A stretch of DNA of 64,000 nt. Source: Reticulitermes speratus. Its lineage: Eukaryota; Arthropoda; Insecta; Blattodea; Rhinotermitidae. The translations under genes and the position numbers were made by a program. The DNA is taken from assembly GCA_021186555.1 (NCBI GenBank), contig JAJKFL010000014.1:27544033-27608032 (forward strand). Reading direction: 5' to 3'. A model generated the notes under the pieces. The model worked only from the letters and a program-made list of their open reading frames with translations, did no database searches and was not told the origin of the DNA. Below are positions 20,560 through 32,649 of the stretch, in pieces (the first letter of the stretch is position 1; each line of letters begins with the position of its first letter).

Positions 20560-21830
20560 GTACAACAATATATAATAACTGACTACATTTTTCAGCTAAA
20601 TGAAGCCATTCTCAAGCGAATACTAGGTGCTAGCTGCTGTTAATATGCGGATGTCTTGAACGTGACCATATTGCAGGGGTTTTTTGACTTCCAACTGGTT
20701 AAGGTTGTAAACTTTTACAATCATAATAATGACAACCTTCTCACAAATTAATTTGACATTAGTTGTACAGACTGTGTTTTTTTTTCCTAAGGTTCGACAG
20801 CCGCTAGGGGGCCTGGGCCTTATTTGTCGAGGTTTTCGCGATCACACCAGTACATTCTGTGGACAGAATGCAGAGTTTTTTTATTGTTAAACAAGATGAT
20901 ACGCATAGTTTTCGCTGCGTTGTATAGGATTTTATTGCGTTCACGGCGGCTATGGAGTGAACGTAAATACATCCAGGACAGGCCGCCAGTTGGGGAGAGG
21001 TTTCCATAGTGGCTATTCTAGTTATGTCACAGTTTCATAGAACAAGAAATTATATAAGTAACGAAACATATGTATAATGTGTTAAATATGAACTAGGTTT
21101 ACATTTGGTCGCACACCACTTGTTATTCCATATTTATATCCAATCCACAGGCATAATTGAATAATATATAGCGAAGACTTAATGCCTTAAACGTAACAAA
21201 GTCCTTCAACATCTGTAGACACACGTGCCTTGCAGTTACATACAATCAAAACAGTTGCCTTGTCTGCAGGGAAGGAAATATTCGAACCATGATTTTTTTA
21301 ATCGCATTATGTAGTGTGCACAATGCTGCGGCTGCATAAAAAACCGCGCAGTGTCTGATGTGTCTACCACAAACCTCGTCTGGCGGCGTCGACAGTTTCG
21401 TAACAGGTTTAGTGACTCTAGAAGCTGATATTGTTAATGATGCAGGGGTATTTTAAAACAACCAAAGAAGAAGAAGAAGAAAATAGAAGAAGAATTGGCT
21501 AGGTTATAAGAGCAAAGTACCTACACCAGTGTCGTTTAAAGTTCAGTAGCGAAATTTTGTGGTAGCGAGTTTTGTGTGGAATCTGAAATAGCTCAAAGGC
21601 GCCTTACCAACATTCACTGTTCGGTTTGATAGAGATGACTTATGACACAAGAACTATACTCTGTGGGGTCGTTACATGCTGACTCGGATCATCAGTCAGA
21701 CAAAATTCTACTCGCCAGACAATTCTCCACGGAGCAACAGCTCCTACCCCATTATAATTGCTCCGTAAAGTCAACTGACCCCCACATAACACCAAGTTAG
21801 AAAATGCCGTCTCTTGTATTACGAGGCATG
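20560..21830. other. Mostly unassigned; contains an S1 SINE end and a GAA tract
   Basis: Positions 20776-20850 on the minus strand match the 3' part of SINE family S1 ('ttcgacagccgctagggggc', 'tgtcgaggtttt'), preceded by a T run. A short (GAA)n-like tract lies near 21468-21495. The rest has no recognised content. Confidence 0.5.
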
Positions 21831-21839
21831 TTCCAGTAA

Positions 21840-22440
21840 TAAGGTTGTATTGCCTGTAGGTTTTGCGTCAATCATGCATTTGAATTTTCCGTAGCATGTG
21901 GTGCTTGTAGTGGGAATGACATGCAACCGATGGCCCAATAGTCAGCCGTCTACTGTTCGGGTGATAAGTTGATGAACAACAACACTGGAAACTTGATCCC
22001 GCGAGAAGTTCATAGTGTGATTCGGTTTTTATGGACAAGCTGTATTTCCACCACATAAATTCACTGAAAAATTATAACTTTATATGGTGACGGTATAATG
22101 AGGGTGCAGCATATCAGAGAATGCTGCAGACAGTTCGAAAAGGGTAGAACGGACATTGTGGCTCCTGTAAATCCAGCACATAAAGAGCGGGTGTGAACGC
22201 AGCACGAGGGGAGGAACTGATTTTGGAGAACCGACGAGTCACTTGGGAGGTCGCCGATTGCACAATAACGGAAATGTTTATTGCTGGATGGTTTCGAATG
22301 GAAGAATCCGATTTCTACCTCGACGGACTCTTTAAACCCGTGCCAGAATATGGTAAACGCTTTAGTGTCCTCTGGGAGTGTGCTAAGATAGTATTTCAGT
22401 GGAATATTTGAGCTATACTTGGTGTTTTAATTACTTCTCT
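21840..22440 (+). pseudogene. mariner transposase remnant with large internal deletion
   Basis: The forward frames give IRFLWTSCIST and LYGDGIMRVQHIREWCRQFE, then KGRTDIV (N-terminal HTH region), ILENRRVT, and then jump to GWFRMEESDFYLDGLFKPVP with a C-terminal KRFS. The catalytic core between is absent. Stops and frame changes are present. The upstream 21845-22050 stretch is shared, inverted, with 32455-32645. No TIRs were defined. Confidence 0.7.
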
Positions 22441-22444
22441 TTTA

Positions 22445-22760
22445 ATTTTTATGATCTAGGGAACCTCACATGTTGAACATTCTTTATATCATGTATTATA
22501 TGATATATTATTTCATTTTCGAAGTTTCTGTTCGACATCAATGGAGAGATAAAAAATAAAGTGGGGAATATTATTATTGAGATTTAAAGATTTTTCTTCT
22601 CATCGTTTGTCTTTGCATTTTCACTCGTCATGGACGACCAGAAGAGGGTTTGACACACCACAGACACTCCCGGACATAAGCAGTAGTTGCGTTCCGGAAA
22701 ATCCGGTGCAAATCATTCTGCGCAAGTCAATTTCTGAATATGAAAGAGGAAGTAAAGGTC

Positions 22761-22803
<43 letters not shown>

Positions 22804-24280
22804 TTACCCTATACAATGTTGTATGGCTGAAATCCAAACTCCACAACAGTGGAACCTGATCGGCCGCAGCATGGCCGTCCCGTCGCCTGTGTTAATGTCC
22901 CACAGTATTCTTCCTCCACCTTCCTCTCACTGCGCTTTCATTCCCGCAAGGAACAATTCGGGGTGCGTTTAAAAAATGTTATTTCAATTTTTATGATTTT
23001 GAAAAATTGCGTATGTCGGGGAGTTTCTCTATATGTATCATTTTTAGCCGGTTCGCCCACCGGCAAGCAGTTGAGTGCCGGCAAATACGTGTTCAGAAAA
23101 AGCGGCAGAAAAGTGCTTACAGATTTAAAATTATCGTAATTGTTATGAATTTTCAATTTTAACGCGGCTCCCAGTTCTCAAGGCCAAGAGGGATTGTTGG
23201 AATTTTGTTTATAGCTGGCACAGCAGTCCAAGGTGGGGCGCTTGTCAGTGCAGACTTTAAGTATTATTAAAATATTTTATGTGTACACACACATGCACAG
23301 ACACGAATGTAAGCAATTATAGAACCGCTTGGCGAAGCAAGAATGAAGCTTTCCACTTGCTCAGCCCAGCTGCCTATTCTGAATCAGTGCGAATACAGAA
23401 ACCTTTTTCTGCGACAGTTACGTGAATCCTTGGTTAAGGGCAAGTGCAGAGTTACTCTGCTAACTCTATCATATAACTGGGGAAAGTACACTAAGCTGAT
23501 TTCATGCCTTCGCCAAATGCTCGTGATATTAGTGTATATACACGGCCTCTCTTAGTAACGTTCAAAATTATTTATAATGGCATGACCCTTTTTGTTCCGT
23601 CGCAGTGCTCCTGAATAAGTTCCCATTTTGTAGCAACGGTATAAATCAAATTCAGAATGGTTTTATTGCCTATTTTCGTTACTTTTTTTTCTAAATAACC
23701 GTTCAGTAATAGTAACTGCTCCTTCTGTACAAATCAAATGACGAAAAAATATTTAGTGATAATTTACGCTTGCGCAGTCCAACGTTATCGTACTCTTCAT
23801 CTAAACCGTCATTTCCATATTGTGCTCGTAACTTTATAAGAAAGAAACATATCTGACCTTCAATAACATATTGATGGTTTGTTTTTAATTTTCTAATTCT
23901 GTTGCCGTTACTCCTGTGCCTTGATCCGTAGCGGAATTAGCAAGGGAAGTAGACTTTGGTAGGGTGTATGACCTGGAGGATAATAAAATGTTACACAATC
24001 TCCAGTTCATGTAGTTTATACACTTCATGTTTTATTTGATGCCAAGTCATTGTCACTGACAAATTCTGTCTCAAATGTCTGTCTAGCTTTGTGTAGACAC
24101 TGAAAGCTGGAGAAGTAAGCTGACTTCAGATTGTGTAGTTTCCACACATGACACACTGTGTCTTGGTAGTCAGATTTGGCTTTTCATAACTGCCGGAAGA
24201 TGAGGTTGATGTTCAACAGAGCAGAATATGTTTTCATACCATGATCACAGAATAAAATGTTTCACTTCAAAGCGTTCAGA
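22445..24280. other. Unassigned; (TA)n microsatellite at 22767-22806
   Basis: Apart from an alternating TA tract of about 40 bp, no gene or repeat family was recognised. Confidence 0.5.
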
Positions 24281-24289
24281 ACGGCTCTG

Positions 24290-24430
24290 CTGCCCACGTA
24301 CCAGGCACTCTTTCCCAGAGGAATAAAGCGGCCAGATCATGAAGGTGACCACCCACATACATCTAGTGCCGAGATTAGGAATGAGTGGAGTCTTGCCTCC
24401 ACCCCCACATTCGTTCATAACTTTTACTTT
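24290..24430 (+). repeat. SINE fragment, family S3
   Basis: It shares 'ataaagcggccagatcatga', 'catctagtgccgagatta' and a 'cttttacttttgcc' tail with the other S3 copies. The head is absent. Confidence 0.65.
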
Positions 24431-24439
24431 TGCCCATGC

Positions 24440-25490
24440 TAATACCTATATTTCAATGGTATATGAATGTGTAGGAAATGAAACAAGAAACCACAAGAAA
24501 ACTGAAAGCCGTGCATTTCTACATGTCAGGGATCGGAAACCTTCTGACACTTACGGGCCACCTCGACTTTTCAACTTCGTAACGCGGGCCTCTTAAGTAG
24601 GATACATTGATAACCAAACAAATAAGAGATGTTTGAGAACAAAATGAGAGATGATTAGGTGAAACGCACACTCTCTTGCATTTGTTTCATAGACCTAAAA
24701 TTTTACACACACGTTTCAAACGTGCTACTATAGTTCCCCGCAGTTCAGTGAATAGAGATGCATAAAAAGCAATTACACTGTGTTATCACACTCTTTAGTG
24801 GGATTTCAGAGGTCGGGTGTCCCTGACAAACGTGTGGATGTCTGCTTAAAAGTGTGAAGGAGAAATACTTACCGTAGCATGCAAGTGTTCAACAGCAAGG
24901 CGGGAGCAAATTTTAGTTTCTTCTAATCACAACTGGAAGCGTTTGTTCGCGGGCGTATTGTACTGTCAAAAGCTCTTACGATTTTGTTTTCGAAAGTTAT
25001 GATGGCGTTGAAATTTTCAGGTAAGATCCCATAGAACTGCTGCATATTTGCCTCGGTCAAAGTTTCTTCCATAGTATCATTATCTTGTAATTCGGTTATC
25101 TCCATTTGCTTCTGTAGTAGAACCTGATCAGTGCCATTGCAAATGGATTTTGCAACTTTCGGATTTTGTTTTTTTCTTCTAAACATCTCTGAACATGCTT
25201 ATTATTCAGTTCGTTATGATAAGTTGATATGGCTACAATAAATGGGAAAGCCATGACCCATTTATCATCAAACAACTATGCTACCATTTGCCCTTTTTCG
25301 TCATAAAATTATGTATTCATATTTGCAAATTAAAAACTTTACGTAACACGGCACCTCTGCTCCCGCTGCTGAGTAGAAGACTTCATCATCATGATCATCA
25401 TATTCTGATACAAACTGATCATCATCTCTGTAGTCTTCTGATGTCTCATCTCCTTGACGGCTTTTTCCACTTCACTGTGCAAAATATAAG
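24440..25490. other. Unassigned sequence
   Basis: A hAT-MITE-like scrap may lie at 24530-24600. An 87-codon minus-strand frame at 24923-25186 has no family I recognise. No confident gene. Confidence 0.35.
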
Positions 25491-25499
25491 GCCTTTTCT

Positions 25500-25815
25500 T
25501 GTCCGCATCTACTCACGAAAATCTGTGGAAAAATTCCAAATTTGGTTAACATTGGACAAACATTTCAGGCACTTTAATGAAGACCTAAGTATGTTTTATT
25601 TTTTCTGGCGACATAAATTCGCCACAAAAGCATTTTGGATAACACTAAACATTTTTATGTTGTTTAACGCGACGTGTAGCTGAACAAAGAACGCATTGTT
25701 GCGTTTCCATTGAAAAACTGGTTACACGAACGTTACGTTACATTATGTTACGTTATACCTACATTGCCTGCCTTGTTTATTCTATTTTATGTTTAGGTTT
25801 TTACGTATACACATT
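25500..25815 (+). repeat. Interspersed repeat, family Q
   Basis: Homologous in order to 46850-47275 and 57355-57720: 'aaatttggttaacat', 'gaagacctaagtatgtttta', 'gaacgcattgttgcgtttcc' and 'gttacgttatacctacattg'. The 5' 'cttcgtcatgtccgtc' block is missing. No protein. Confidence 0.65.
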
Positions 25816-25819
25816 ATTT

Positions 25820-27580
25820 TGAAAGCGTTTAATAGTTAAAATTGAAATTTTGTGTTCATTGTTCATTGTACCGGAAGCAAGTACATTGCAGATGCAAAAT
25901 CAGTGACAGGTTGTATAATTTGTATCTCTCGTGCATTATGCATAAAATTGATGTCCGGTCACTGCATGGATAAGTGATAGAACGATGAAGGTATATAGCT
26001 ATTAAATCCACGGAAACCGCCCATTTGCGCAGCTCGTGCACTCCGTTATTTGCTGTATTGATCTGTATTGGAACTGAGCCTAGCGGGTCATACAAGACAT
26101 TTACCGCAACCTGAGGCCATAATGTTTTATCTGATACTTACCTCAAGGGAATATTGGACGAGTGTTCTTCGATATAGAAAAACGGATTATATCGCACCCA
26201 CCCGTATCTTGGGATTAGCATAACGTGCAAATAGTTTAAATGCGGCTGCAACTGAAAGATTGTTAGCCTTCTGGTCGATCAGTACTAGAGACTGGTGAAC
26301 CAAATTAACATTTTCTTTACAATGAACAAAGACAGGTAGCTGATTTATAGTTTCAGATACATAAGTTGCGCATCATGTTACAGTTTTGAATAAAAACTCT
26401 GTAGTGGACGATTTTGGTGCAAAGAATAAGAATTACGTAGTGAATATTGGCATAACTGGATGTTACAGATATCTTGTGAGAATGATGAGAATATTATGCG
26501 AGTTTTGAAGTTCTTACGGCTGTGTTGCTGAGGATTCAAGTCTTCTGGGAAGTGGCGCTGTGTTGCTGGGCGAGTGCCTTGCCTTGGGCTGCTTGCTCTT
26601 AAGACACCACGATCGTACGGAACGTCCGGAACCACTCACCCAACTACACTGTGTTACATCCCAGAAGACTTGAATCCTGAGAATGTTATGTTTTTGGTGA
26701 ATTAAAGATTATACTTATTATTGAAAATTTTGTAACTTAGTAAGTGGTACGTGCGGTTTTGTGTTGCATACAAATAAAAAGATAGGGTAACAAGCAAACT
26801 GCCGTCTTATAGCCTTATGGCTGTAATTTTTATGATTTGGCCAAAACCAGCTTATTTCTTACATGTTGTCGAAAAATCGGAACATTCATTGTGATGTGTA
26901 GCCCGTCCTATCCGTTATGATATAAAAAGTCATAGCTCGCAAATTCTGGTCCTGGAAATGAGAAGAATGTGATAAATCCTAATAGCTTATGACGGCATGA
27001 GGGAAGGAAATATACGTCACCATTGATTTCGTAGAGATATAGCTCACATTGCAAAGCTTTTCGGTCATGGAGGTATTGCTCCTTGGAGTTGGGATATTGT
27101 GACGTTGCAGTTTAACACCTGTTGGGCACGTGACGGATGTTTTCACTTAATGAAGTTTGTGTTTTGCTTGTAATGCCGTTTTTGGACAAAAGCGCTTAAA
27201 CTTAACACAAGAAAGGGATATATCACCGAAAGTATCCGGCAGAGTTTAATGAAAATCATTATTGAAAAAAAAAAGTGAGTTCAGCTTCGTGTAACTTAAG
27301 GACTATATTCGATCAGACACCACTGATCCATTATGGGTGCACTTCTTTCGAGGAACATGTTTTTACCTATCGTAAATTTTACAAAATTGAACTGATTATA
27401 TACACGTGAGACCCTGCAAGAATGAAAGTTCCTTGCCCTTTTGTCTTCGAAGTAACAGAAACCTGTTCATTAAGCCCTACGCCGGCTTTCTGTACTAATT
27501 CCTTGCTGCAATTGATTTTATTTGCTTCTATAATTTTTTACTGGTAAATGTTTTCCGTGTGTTAAGTCGTGAAGTCATAT
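25820..27580. other. Unassigned; contains an inverted repeat at 26531-26678
   Basis: The arms 'aggattcaagtcttctggga' (26531-26550) and its exact complement (26659-26678) are 20 bp and perfect; inner bases pair only loosely. The 'atcccagaag' motif also occurs in family R elements. Nothing else was recognised. Confidence 0.55.
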
Positions 27581-27584
27581 GGGG

Positions 27585-27725
27585 GAGTGGAGCTGAGAGG
27601 CTAGCTTCACGTCCCGTCCGCTTTACACCCGAGGAGATTCCAAGATAGTCATTGGATAGGAGGCTGGGTGGGCCCCAGAGCCGGTGTGGACGCATTGCAG
27701 AAGGAAATCAAACCAAGATTCCTTG
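27585..27725 (-). repeat. SINE fragment, family S3
   Basis: The minus strand corresponds to the middle of S3 ('ggataggaggctgggtgggc', 'cagagccggt' on the plus strand), as in 47655-47835 inverted. Both ends are lost. Confidence 0.65.
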
Positions 27726-27729
27726 ATTG

Positions 27730-29560
27730 GCCCTTGGAGGTTTTAGTGGAGTCTTCTGAAAATTATTATTTAAGGGCAATAGTCCGTATATGTTATATGA
27801 GGATCTGCGGGCTCTGTAATTCCAAAGAGCTCGAGAACCACTGATTTAGCACATGAATCAAATAAAAATACTGTTAATAAGATTGGAATACTTGTAAATG
27901 TTCTGAGCCAAATACAAAGTTCTTCCCCTCAACGCCCACGGTTTTTACTGGCAGGAACATGCTGGTTGAGCGAAGTATGTACGAGCGTGTGCATGTAATT
28001 TGTGTTCCTATACGTATAGGTACGTTGGGAAATCAGACTCAGAAAAAACCGTGTGTTGTATTTGTCTGCTTATTAATTAACACAAACGGCTCGCAGGTGG
28101 AAGAATATGTGCTGAGGAATGTCCAAATATTGATTAAAATACACTTGTGCAGTACAGTCAACGTGTTATAAAGTGCCGTGATAATATAACTTAATTTGTA
28201 CGTACATAAATACGTGTAATGTTCATTATGATGACTTCACTGTTATTTTCGTCACAAGTGATTCACATATTAGGCGTCGGTACATATTTGCAGCTGACAT
28301 TGTGTTGCCGTATTCACTTCACTGTTAAACCGTATGTCTTGCACATGGCTTGCAATAGCCTAAGCCCACTGCACTGTTTGTACGTTGCATTCCTCTTAGC
28401 GCCTATTTGAATCGTTGTTGCACCATATTCTTTTAATTTTTCGGCATAAAATAAGGAGCAAGGAATTACAACTGATATTGGTAACGACGAACACAGAAAC
28501 AGGAGTGTAGAAAGTTTTATTTGTTTATTTATTTATTTTATGTAATAATTTATTGAAGGTAACATAGCAAACGTATAGATCTACATGAAACAATCTTATT
28601 CTTTTGGATTTTGTTCATCGTTTTAATTGTTAACGGAGTGCGACTTTGCGGAAGCCGGCTTTGCTTCCATCTTGAGTTGAAATGGGGAAGAAACCCCTAA
28701 TCTAGTGGATCCCTTAGAAACAGGAAATTCAGTAATTGTGTTTTTTTTTTAAGTTCCTCATTTTTGTTAGGGGTGGTCATTGTGATTACTCGCCCCGGCC
28801 TCCTAGAAAGCTAACCACACCACTGCTCTTAGCAGACTATCCAGTAACTGTATTCACTAGTATTCCATCCCAAGTTCGGCTGTATGCTTTAGCGGGCATT
28901 TGGTACCTGCACTGTAGGTCTAACTTTATGTGCGGAAGGCTGGGCAACGTATATTTATGTAACTGACGGTTGCTTTTAAAAGGACACTTAAAGCTGAAAA
29001 TGCTAGAAGCTTTTAACAGAGGCGATCAAAATGTGTTTAATTTTGTTAGGATAAAAACATACTACCTCCTGATATTGGGTAATGAAGATCATTTCAAACC
29101 ACCAGATGCCGTTTCCAACATTTCTGAACATCAGAATGACAGGTCCGCTCAAACAGACGTCATTCCATTCTTTATGCAAAGAGAGCTGCACAAAAGGTTC
29201 CCTGAGTTCCTGGTTTCGCGTGTTTGTTGACGTGGGAAGTAAAGTTGAAATGCTAGGAACCACTTAGGAATCGTTCTGAATATTGATGCAGGATCAAGAG
29301 ATGGGTTTCAGGCTGAACCACCGTAGTTCAACCCTGGACAAGACGAATTGATTTCATAAACAAATGCGACACACTTTTGTAAGTGAATTTGTTACGTATC
29401 TCTGATCGCTTACGTTGTAAACATGTCGCTAAACTGAGGTTCGTTGGAATGAACTTTCTTCTCTGAAAGTATTATCTTCCCGTCTTTTGTCTAAAACCCT
29501 AAAGATTAAATTAAGTTTTAGACCAACTGATGCACAACTAAAACCACTTTTATTGTAGCT
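27730..29560. other. Unassigned sequence
   Basis: Short open frames only (for example 28970-29230 and its antisense), none resembling a known protein. No defined repeat. Confidence 0.4.
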
Positions 29561-29568
29561 CTATTATA

Positions 29569-30510
29569 CTAGGTGCGCCCAGAAAGTAATGCAACGCATT
29601 TTTTTTCTCGGCCCAATTTTGTTGGATAAAAATGATATTTTGCGTGCTGTATCTTTAAAGTGTCCCGCGTTTATGCACATAGGTGCAATGTTTCCCGCTG
29701 GATAGCAGCGCAGTAGTGAGCTTTCAAAATGGAGTCTGCAAGTGACGTGCGTTCTAAACAGAGAACAGTAATTGAGTTTCTTTTGGCAGAAAACGAAACG
29801 AGTGAATCAATTCACAGGCGCTTAAGAAAGGTCTATGGAGACATGGCAGTGGATAAAAGCACCGTCAGCCGTTGGGCGAAGCGATTGGCGTTATCAGAAC
29901 AAGGACGGGGCACTCTGTCTGATCTCCCGCGCTCGGGCCGCCCATCAACAGCTGTGACGCCAGCAACAGTGCAACGAGCCGACAGTCTTATTCGCCGCTG
30001 TACTCGGTATTGGTAAGGGAAGCGTCAACAAAATCATTCACCAGTTAGGATATTCAAAGGTCTGTGCCCGATGGGTCCCTCAAAACCTAACCGAAGAGCA
30101 CAAGCAACAAAGAAAAGCCATCTGCTCCGAGTTGCTTGCTCGTTACGAGGTTGAGGGTGACGATTTCTTGTCCACCATTGTCACGGGTGATGAGACATGG
30201 ATTCATCACTTCGAGCCCGAGACGAAAAGGCAATCCATGGAGTGGCATCACACGACCTCTCCTCGGAAGAAAAAGTTTAAAGCAGTTCCCTCAGCCGGCA
30301 AGATCATGGCGACAGACTTTTGGTACCGCGAAGGCATACATGCTCTCGCATCTCGGTGGCGTAAGGCCAAAGATTTAGAAGGAGACTATGTCGAAAAATA
30401 GGGTCAGGTAGCCAAAGATTCATGTAATGATGTGACATATTTGAAGTTTTGATAAAATCAATTGTGAATGAGAAAAAAAATGTGTTGCATTACTTTCTGG
30501 GCGTACCTAG
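29569..30510 (+). mobile_element. mariner element, internally deleted, TIRs and TA duplication intact
   Basis: The 942 bp element starts 'ctaggtgcgcccagaaagta' and ends in the complement 'tactttctgggcgtacctag', with TA on each side (29567-29568, 30511-30512). TIRs extend about 40 bp. Full mariners are about 1.3 kb, so roughly 340 bp are missing, mostly from the second half of the transposase. It sits next to a Penelope-type hammerhead motif (30528-30567). Confidence 0.93.
29729..30401 (+). pseudogene. mariner transposase, frameshifted and lacking catalytic region
   Basis: The first frame (ATG at 29729) has the N-terminal helix-turn-helix region: SIHRRLRKVYGDMAVDKSTV and LPRSGRPSTA. A small deletion and frameshift near 30000 move the reading to another frame with GIGKGSVNKIIHQLGYSK, then VCARWVPQNLT and VTGDETWIHHFEPETK, containing the first catalytic Asp. 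The protein then jumps from IMATDFW to YREGIHALASRWRKA and ends GDYVEK, so the region with the second and third Asp (D,D34D) is deleted. It cannot be an active transposase but its ends could be mobilised in trans. Confidence 0.92.
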
Positions 30511-30527
30511 TAATTGTTAAAATTATA

Positions 30528-30567
30528 CCCCTATACGATTTTCGATCCTAGGATCATCGTCAGGGGG
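30528..30567 (-). ncRNA. Hammerhead ribozyme, second sequence family
   Basis: Minus strand: CCCC (30564-30567), CUGACGA (30557-30563), stem II GAUCC/GGAUC, GAAA (30540-30543), AUCGUA, U, A and GGGG (30528-30531). The core fits CUGANGA...GAAA and both helices I and II pair, although sequences differ from the 16.1 kb motif. Stem III is weak. Predicted cleavage is after the UA just before GGGG. Likely a Penelope/retrozyme relic. Confidence 0.75.
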
Positions 30568-30574
30568 ATTTTTG

Positions 30575-31070
30575 TTGAAAGCTACTGTCACTTCAATCAC
30601 ATGATTTTAAATAGTCCAACAGCACATTAAAACTTATGTATTATAAGTTAAAATCTTGTTAAAAGTCTTTGTTAAAAGTTGTATAATAGTTGTAAAAGTA
30701 TTGTAGACAGTGTTGATTGTGGAAGTGCTGGCATGTAGAATCGTGGTATTATGGACTGTAAAATAAACGATTTTGATAAGTAATATAGAATCTGTATATG
30801 TATCTGGTTGTTAACGGTTTTCATTATTAATTTTCTATTTCTATTTATATGATATGTGTGTCTTGTGGGGAACGAAGTGTACTATCTGTCGTCCGGTGAA
30901 AATTTTATATGACGAAGATGCACGGTGTCAACAATGTGAAATTTCGAAAGATTAAAGTGTACATAACTGTGACATTACCTGTTTTATGTGAATGTGGAAC
31001 TTGGTCTCTTCCCTCTATAAACAGAACATACAGATTGAGGATTTTAGGCACTTTTTCGAAACAGTTTCGA
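30575..31070. other. Likely remainder of the hammerhead-bearing repeat; otherwise unassigned
   Basis: No protein was recognised. The 'gttaaaagt' motif recurs several times at 30655-30690. The extent of the repeat carrying the ribozyme is not visible. Confidence 0.3.
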
Positions 31071-31079
31071 AAAGCAACT

Positions 31080-31865
31080 GTTAGCCTTGTCATACCTATC
31101 CTTCTGCCCGTCCACCCGCCTTTTCTCATGGAACAGTGTGACTCCCACCGGATGTATTTAAGTGAAATTTCATATTTGTGATTTTTTTACTAAAATTTGT
31201 CGATACCATCCGATGTTGGTTAAAATCGGACCTAAATCACAGACACTTCATATGAAGACGTACCTACATTTTTGCAGTTGGTCTTTATAATGGAGGCAGT
31301 GTTATCTTTGGGGTACAGACTGAAGCCAAAGAATCAACTGACCATTTAAACATCTCGCCTGTTACGAGACAAGTACAGAAAAAACGATAACTGGCCATTA
31401 AAGGAGAAGTACAAGGAATACCATATATCGACGTTTACGAGATAAATACAAGCCAAAAGGCCGAAGGAATAATTGAAAATCTGAATATTTCATCCTCCTC
31501 GAAAAACAAAAGAAAGTACATAGTGATTGCGTTTGGACTGCGTTGAAAGTATCTAGAATAATACAAACAACACGAAACGCTCCGCAAACCGTACTCCTGC
31601 GAAGTTTTGCATCTCGTTTAATTAATTTCATTGTTTGCCGTGTATTGAAACAGTAATTTAATTACAAATAATTTCATCATAACAGGTCCGATTTAACCAA
31701 ATCTGGAGTTTCTCGACTGATTTTCGTATAAAAGTCCCCTACATCACATTTCACGGAAATCCGTCCAATGGGATCCGCGCTAATACATACGGACAGGAGC
31801 ACAGCCGGACATGACGAAGCTAATAGGGACGAGTATGCGAACGCGCCTAAAAAGGAAATTGGTAA
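31080..31865. repeat. Family Q element with long inverted ends
   Basis: The left 180 bp (31080-31260) and the right 185 bp (31680-31865, inverted) both carry the family Q block ('ttagcttcgtcatgtccg', 'ggatttccgtgaaat', 'ttggttaaatcggac' on the outward strand). The 420 bp interior encodes nothing recognisable. This suggests a non-autonomous DNA element with long terminal inverted repeats, or two copies in head-to-head arrangement. Confidence 0.55.
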
Positions 31866-31959
31866 CGTATGTTATGATGTTTGACTGCAGGGTACTGAGA
31901 ATATTCCTTCGGCGAACCTCACACTCTATCGCAGATTTTTACAACCAGTAAGTTGTGGT

Positions 31960-32245
31960 AAAGCAGGTAAAGCAAATCGATTACATGCTTGGACAGGCCC
32001 TTAGGGTTCCAGGAGATTGAGGCTCCCAGATTTCTAGACAATCAGCACATGAAGGTGGTAAGGTTGTCAGCCGTACGCACCGGCCGCCTTTACCCCCCTC
32101 CTCTGGTACTCATTTCTGTTAGAGGCTGAGTCGATCCCAGGGCCGTAGTGCGACCGAAACGATTATGTGACACCATCGGGAATCAAACCCGCGACCTTCC
32201 GGCTTGTAGTGCAGTGCCTCAACCAACTGCGCCACCGCGTGCCTT
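31960..32245 (-). repeat. tRNA-derived SINE, family S4, with target duplication
   Basis: The head on the minus strand contains 'cacgcggtggcgcagttgg' (A-box region) and the B box 'gggtttgattccc'. The tail has 'tttacctgctttacc' units. Flanks are ccagtaagttgtggt (31945-31959) and ccagtaagttgtagt (32246-32260), 14 of 15 identical. Confidence 0.9.
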
Positions 32246-32454
32246 CCAGTAAGTTGTAGTTAGAGTCAATATCTGTTGCAGGCAGTGTCTGCACAAAAAG
32301 CCGTAGTTCTATAGCCTACGTAATTAAAATTCGAATGTCCTTTGTCTTTATGACGTATGTCGGTTTGACAATTTTCGAAATCTCTGCACAATTTTGGGGA
32401 AGGGGGGGATTCCACACTCTCGTTACACCATCACCATGCAACTCTTATCAATTG

Positions 32455-32645
32455 GCGGTGAATGTCGATGGGAGAAACTTTTCTCACCCATAGAAACCAA
32501 ATTACACTACAACGTCTTCGCGGGACCAAGTTTCCAGGTATCGCTGCCATTGCACATCTACTTAACCCATGAATGGCATTTGATTGGCTGACTCTTGCCC
32601 CACGTGTCGCATGTTACCCCTACTACAAGCGCTACTTCCTACCGA
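32455..32645 (-). pseudogene. mariner 5' region fragment
   Basis: The minus strand is a diverged copy of 21845-22050 plus ('ctggaaacttggtcccgcga', 'ttggtttctatggg'), the leader and first codons of the 21.8 kb mariner remnant. It has no open frame of its own. Confidence 0.5.
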
Positions 32646-32649
32646 AAAA

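Noticed and set aside
22193-22411. 72-codon frame taken alone as a gene
   Set aside because: It is part of a mariner remnant with N- and C-terminal pieces joined by deletion.
24923-25186. 87-codon minus-strand frame with a charged, Gln-rich protein
   Set aside because: Reads like protein in composition but I recognise no family, and it lacks flanking support; not called.
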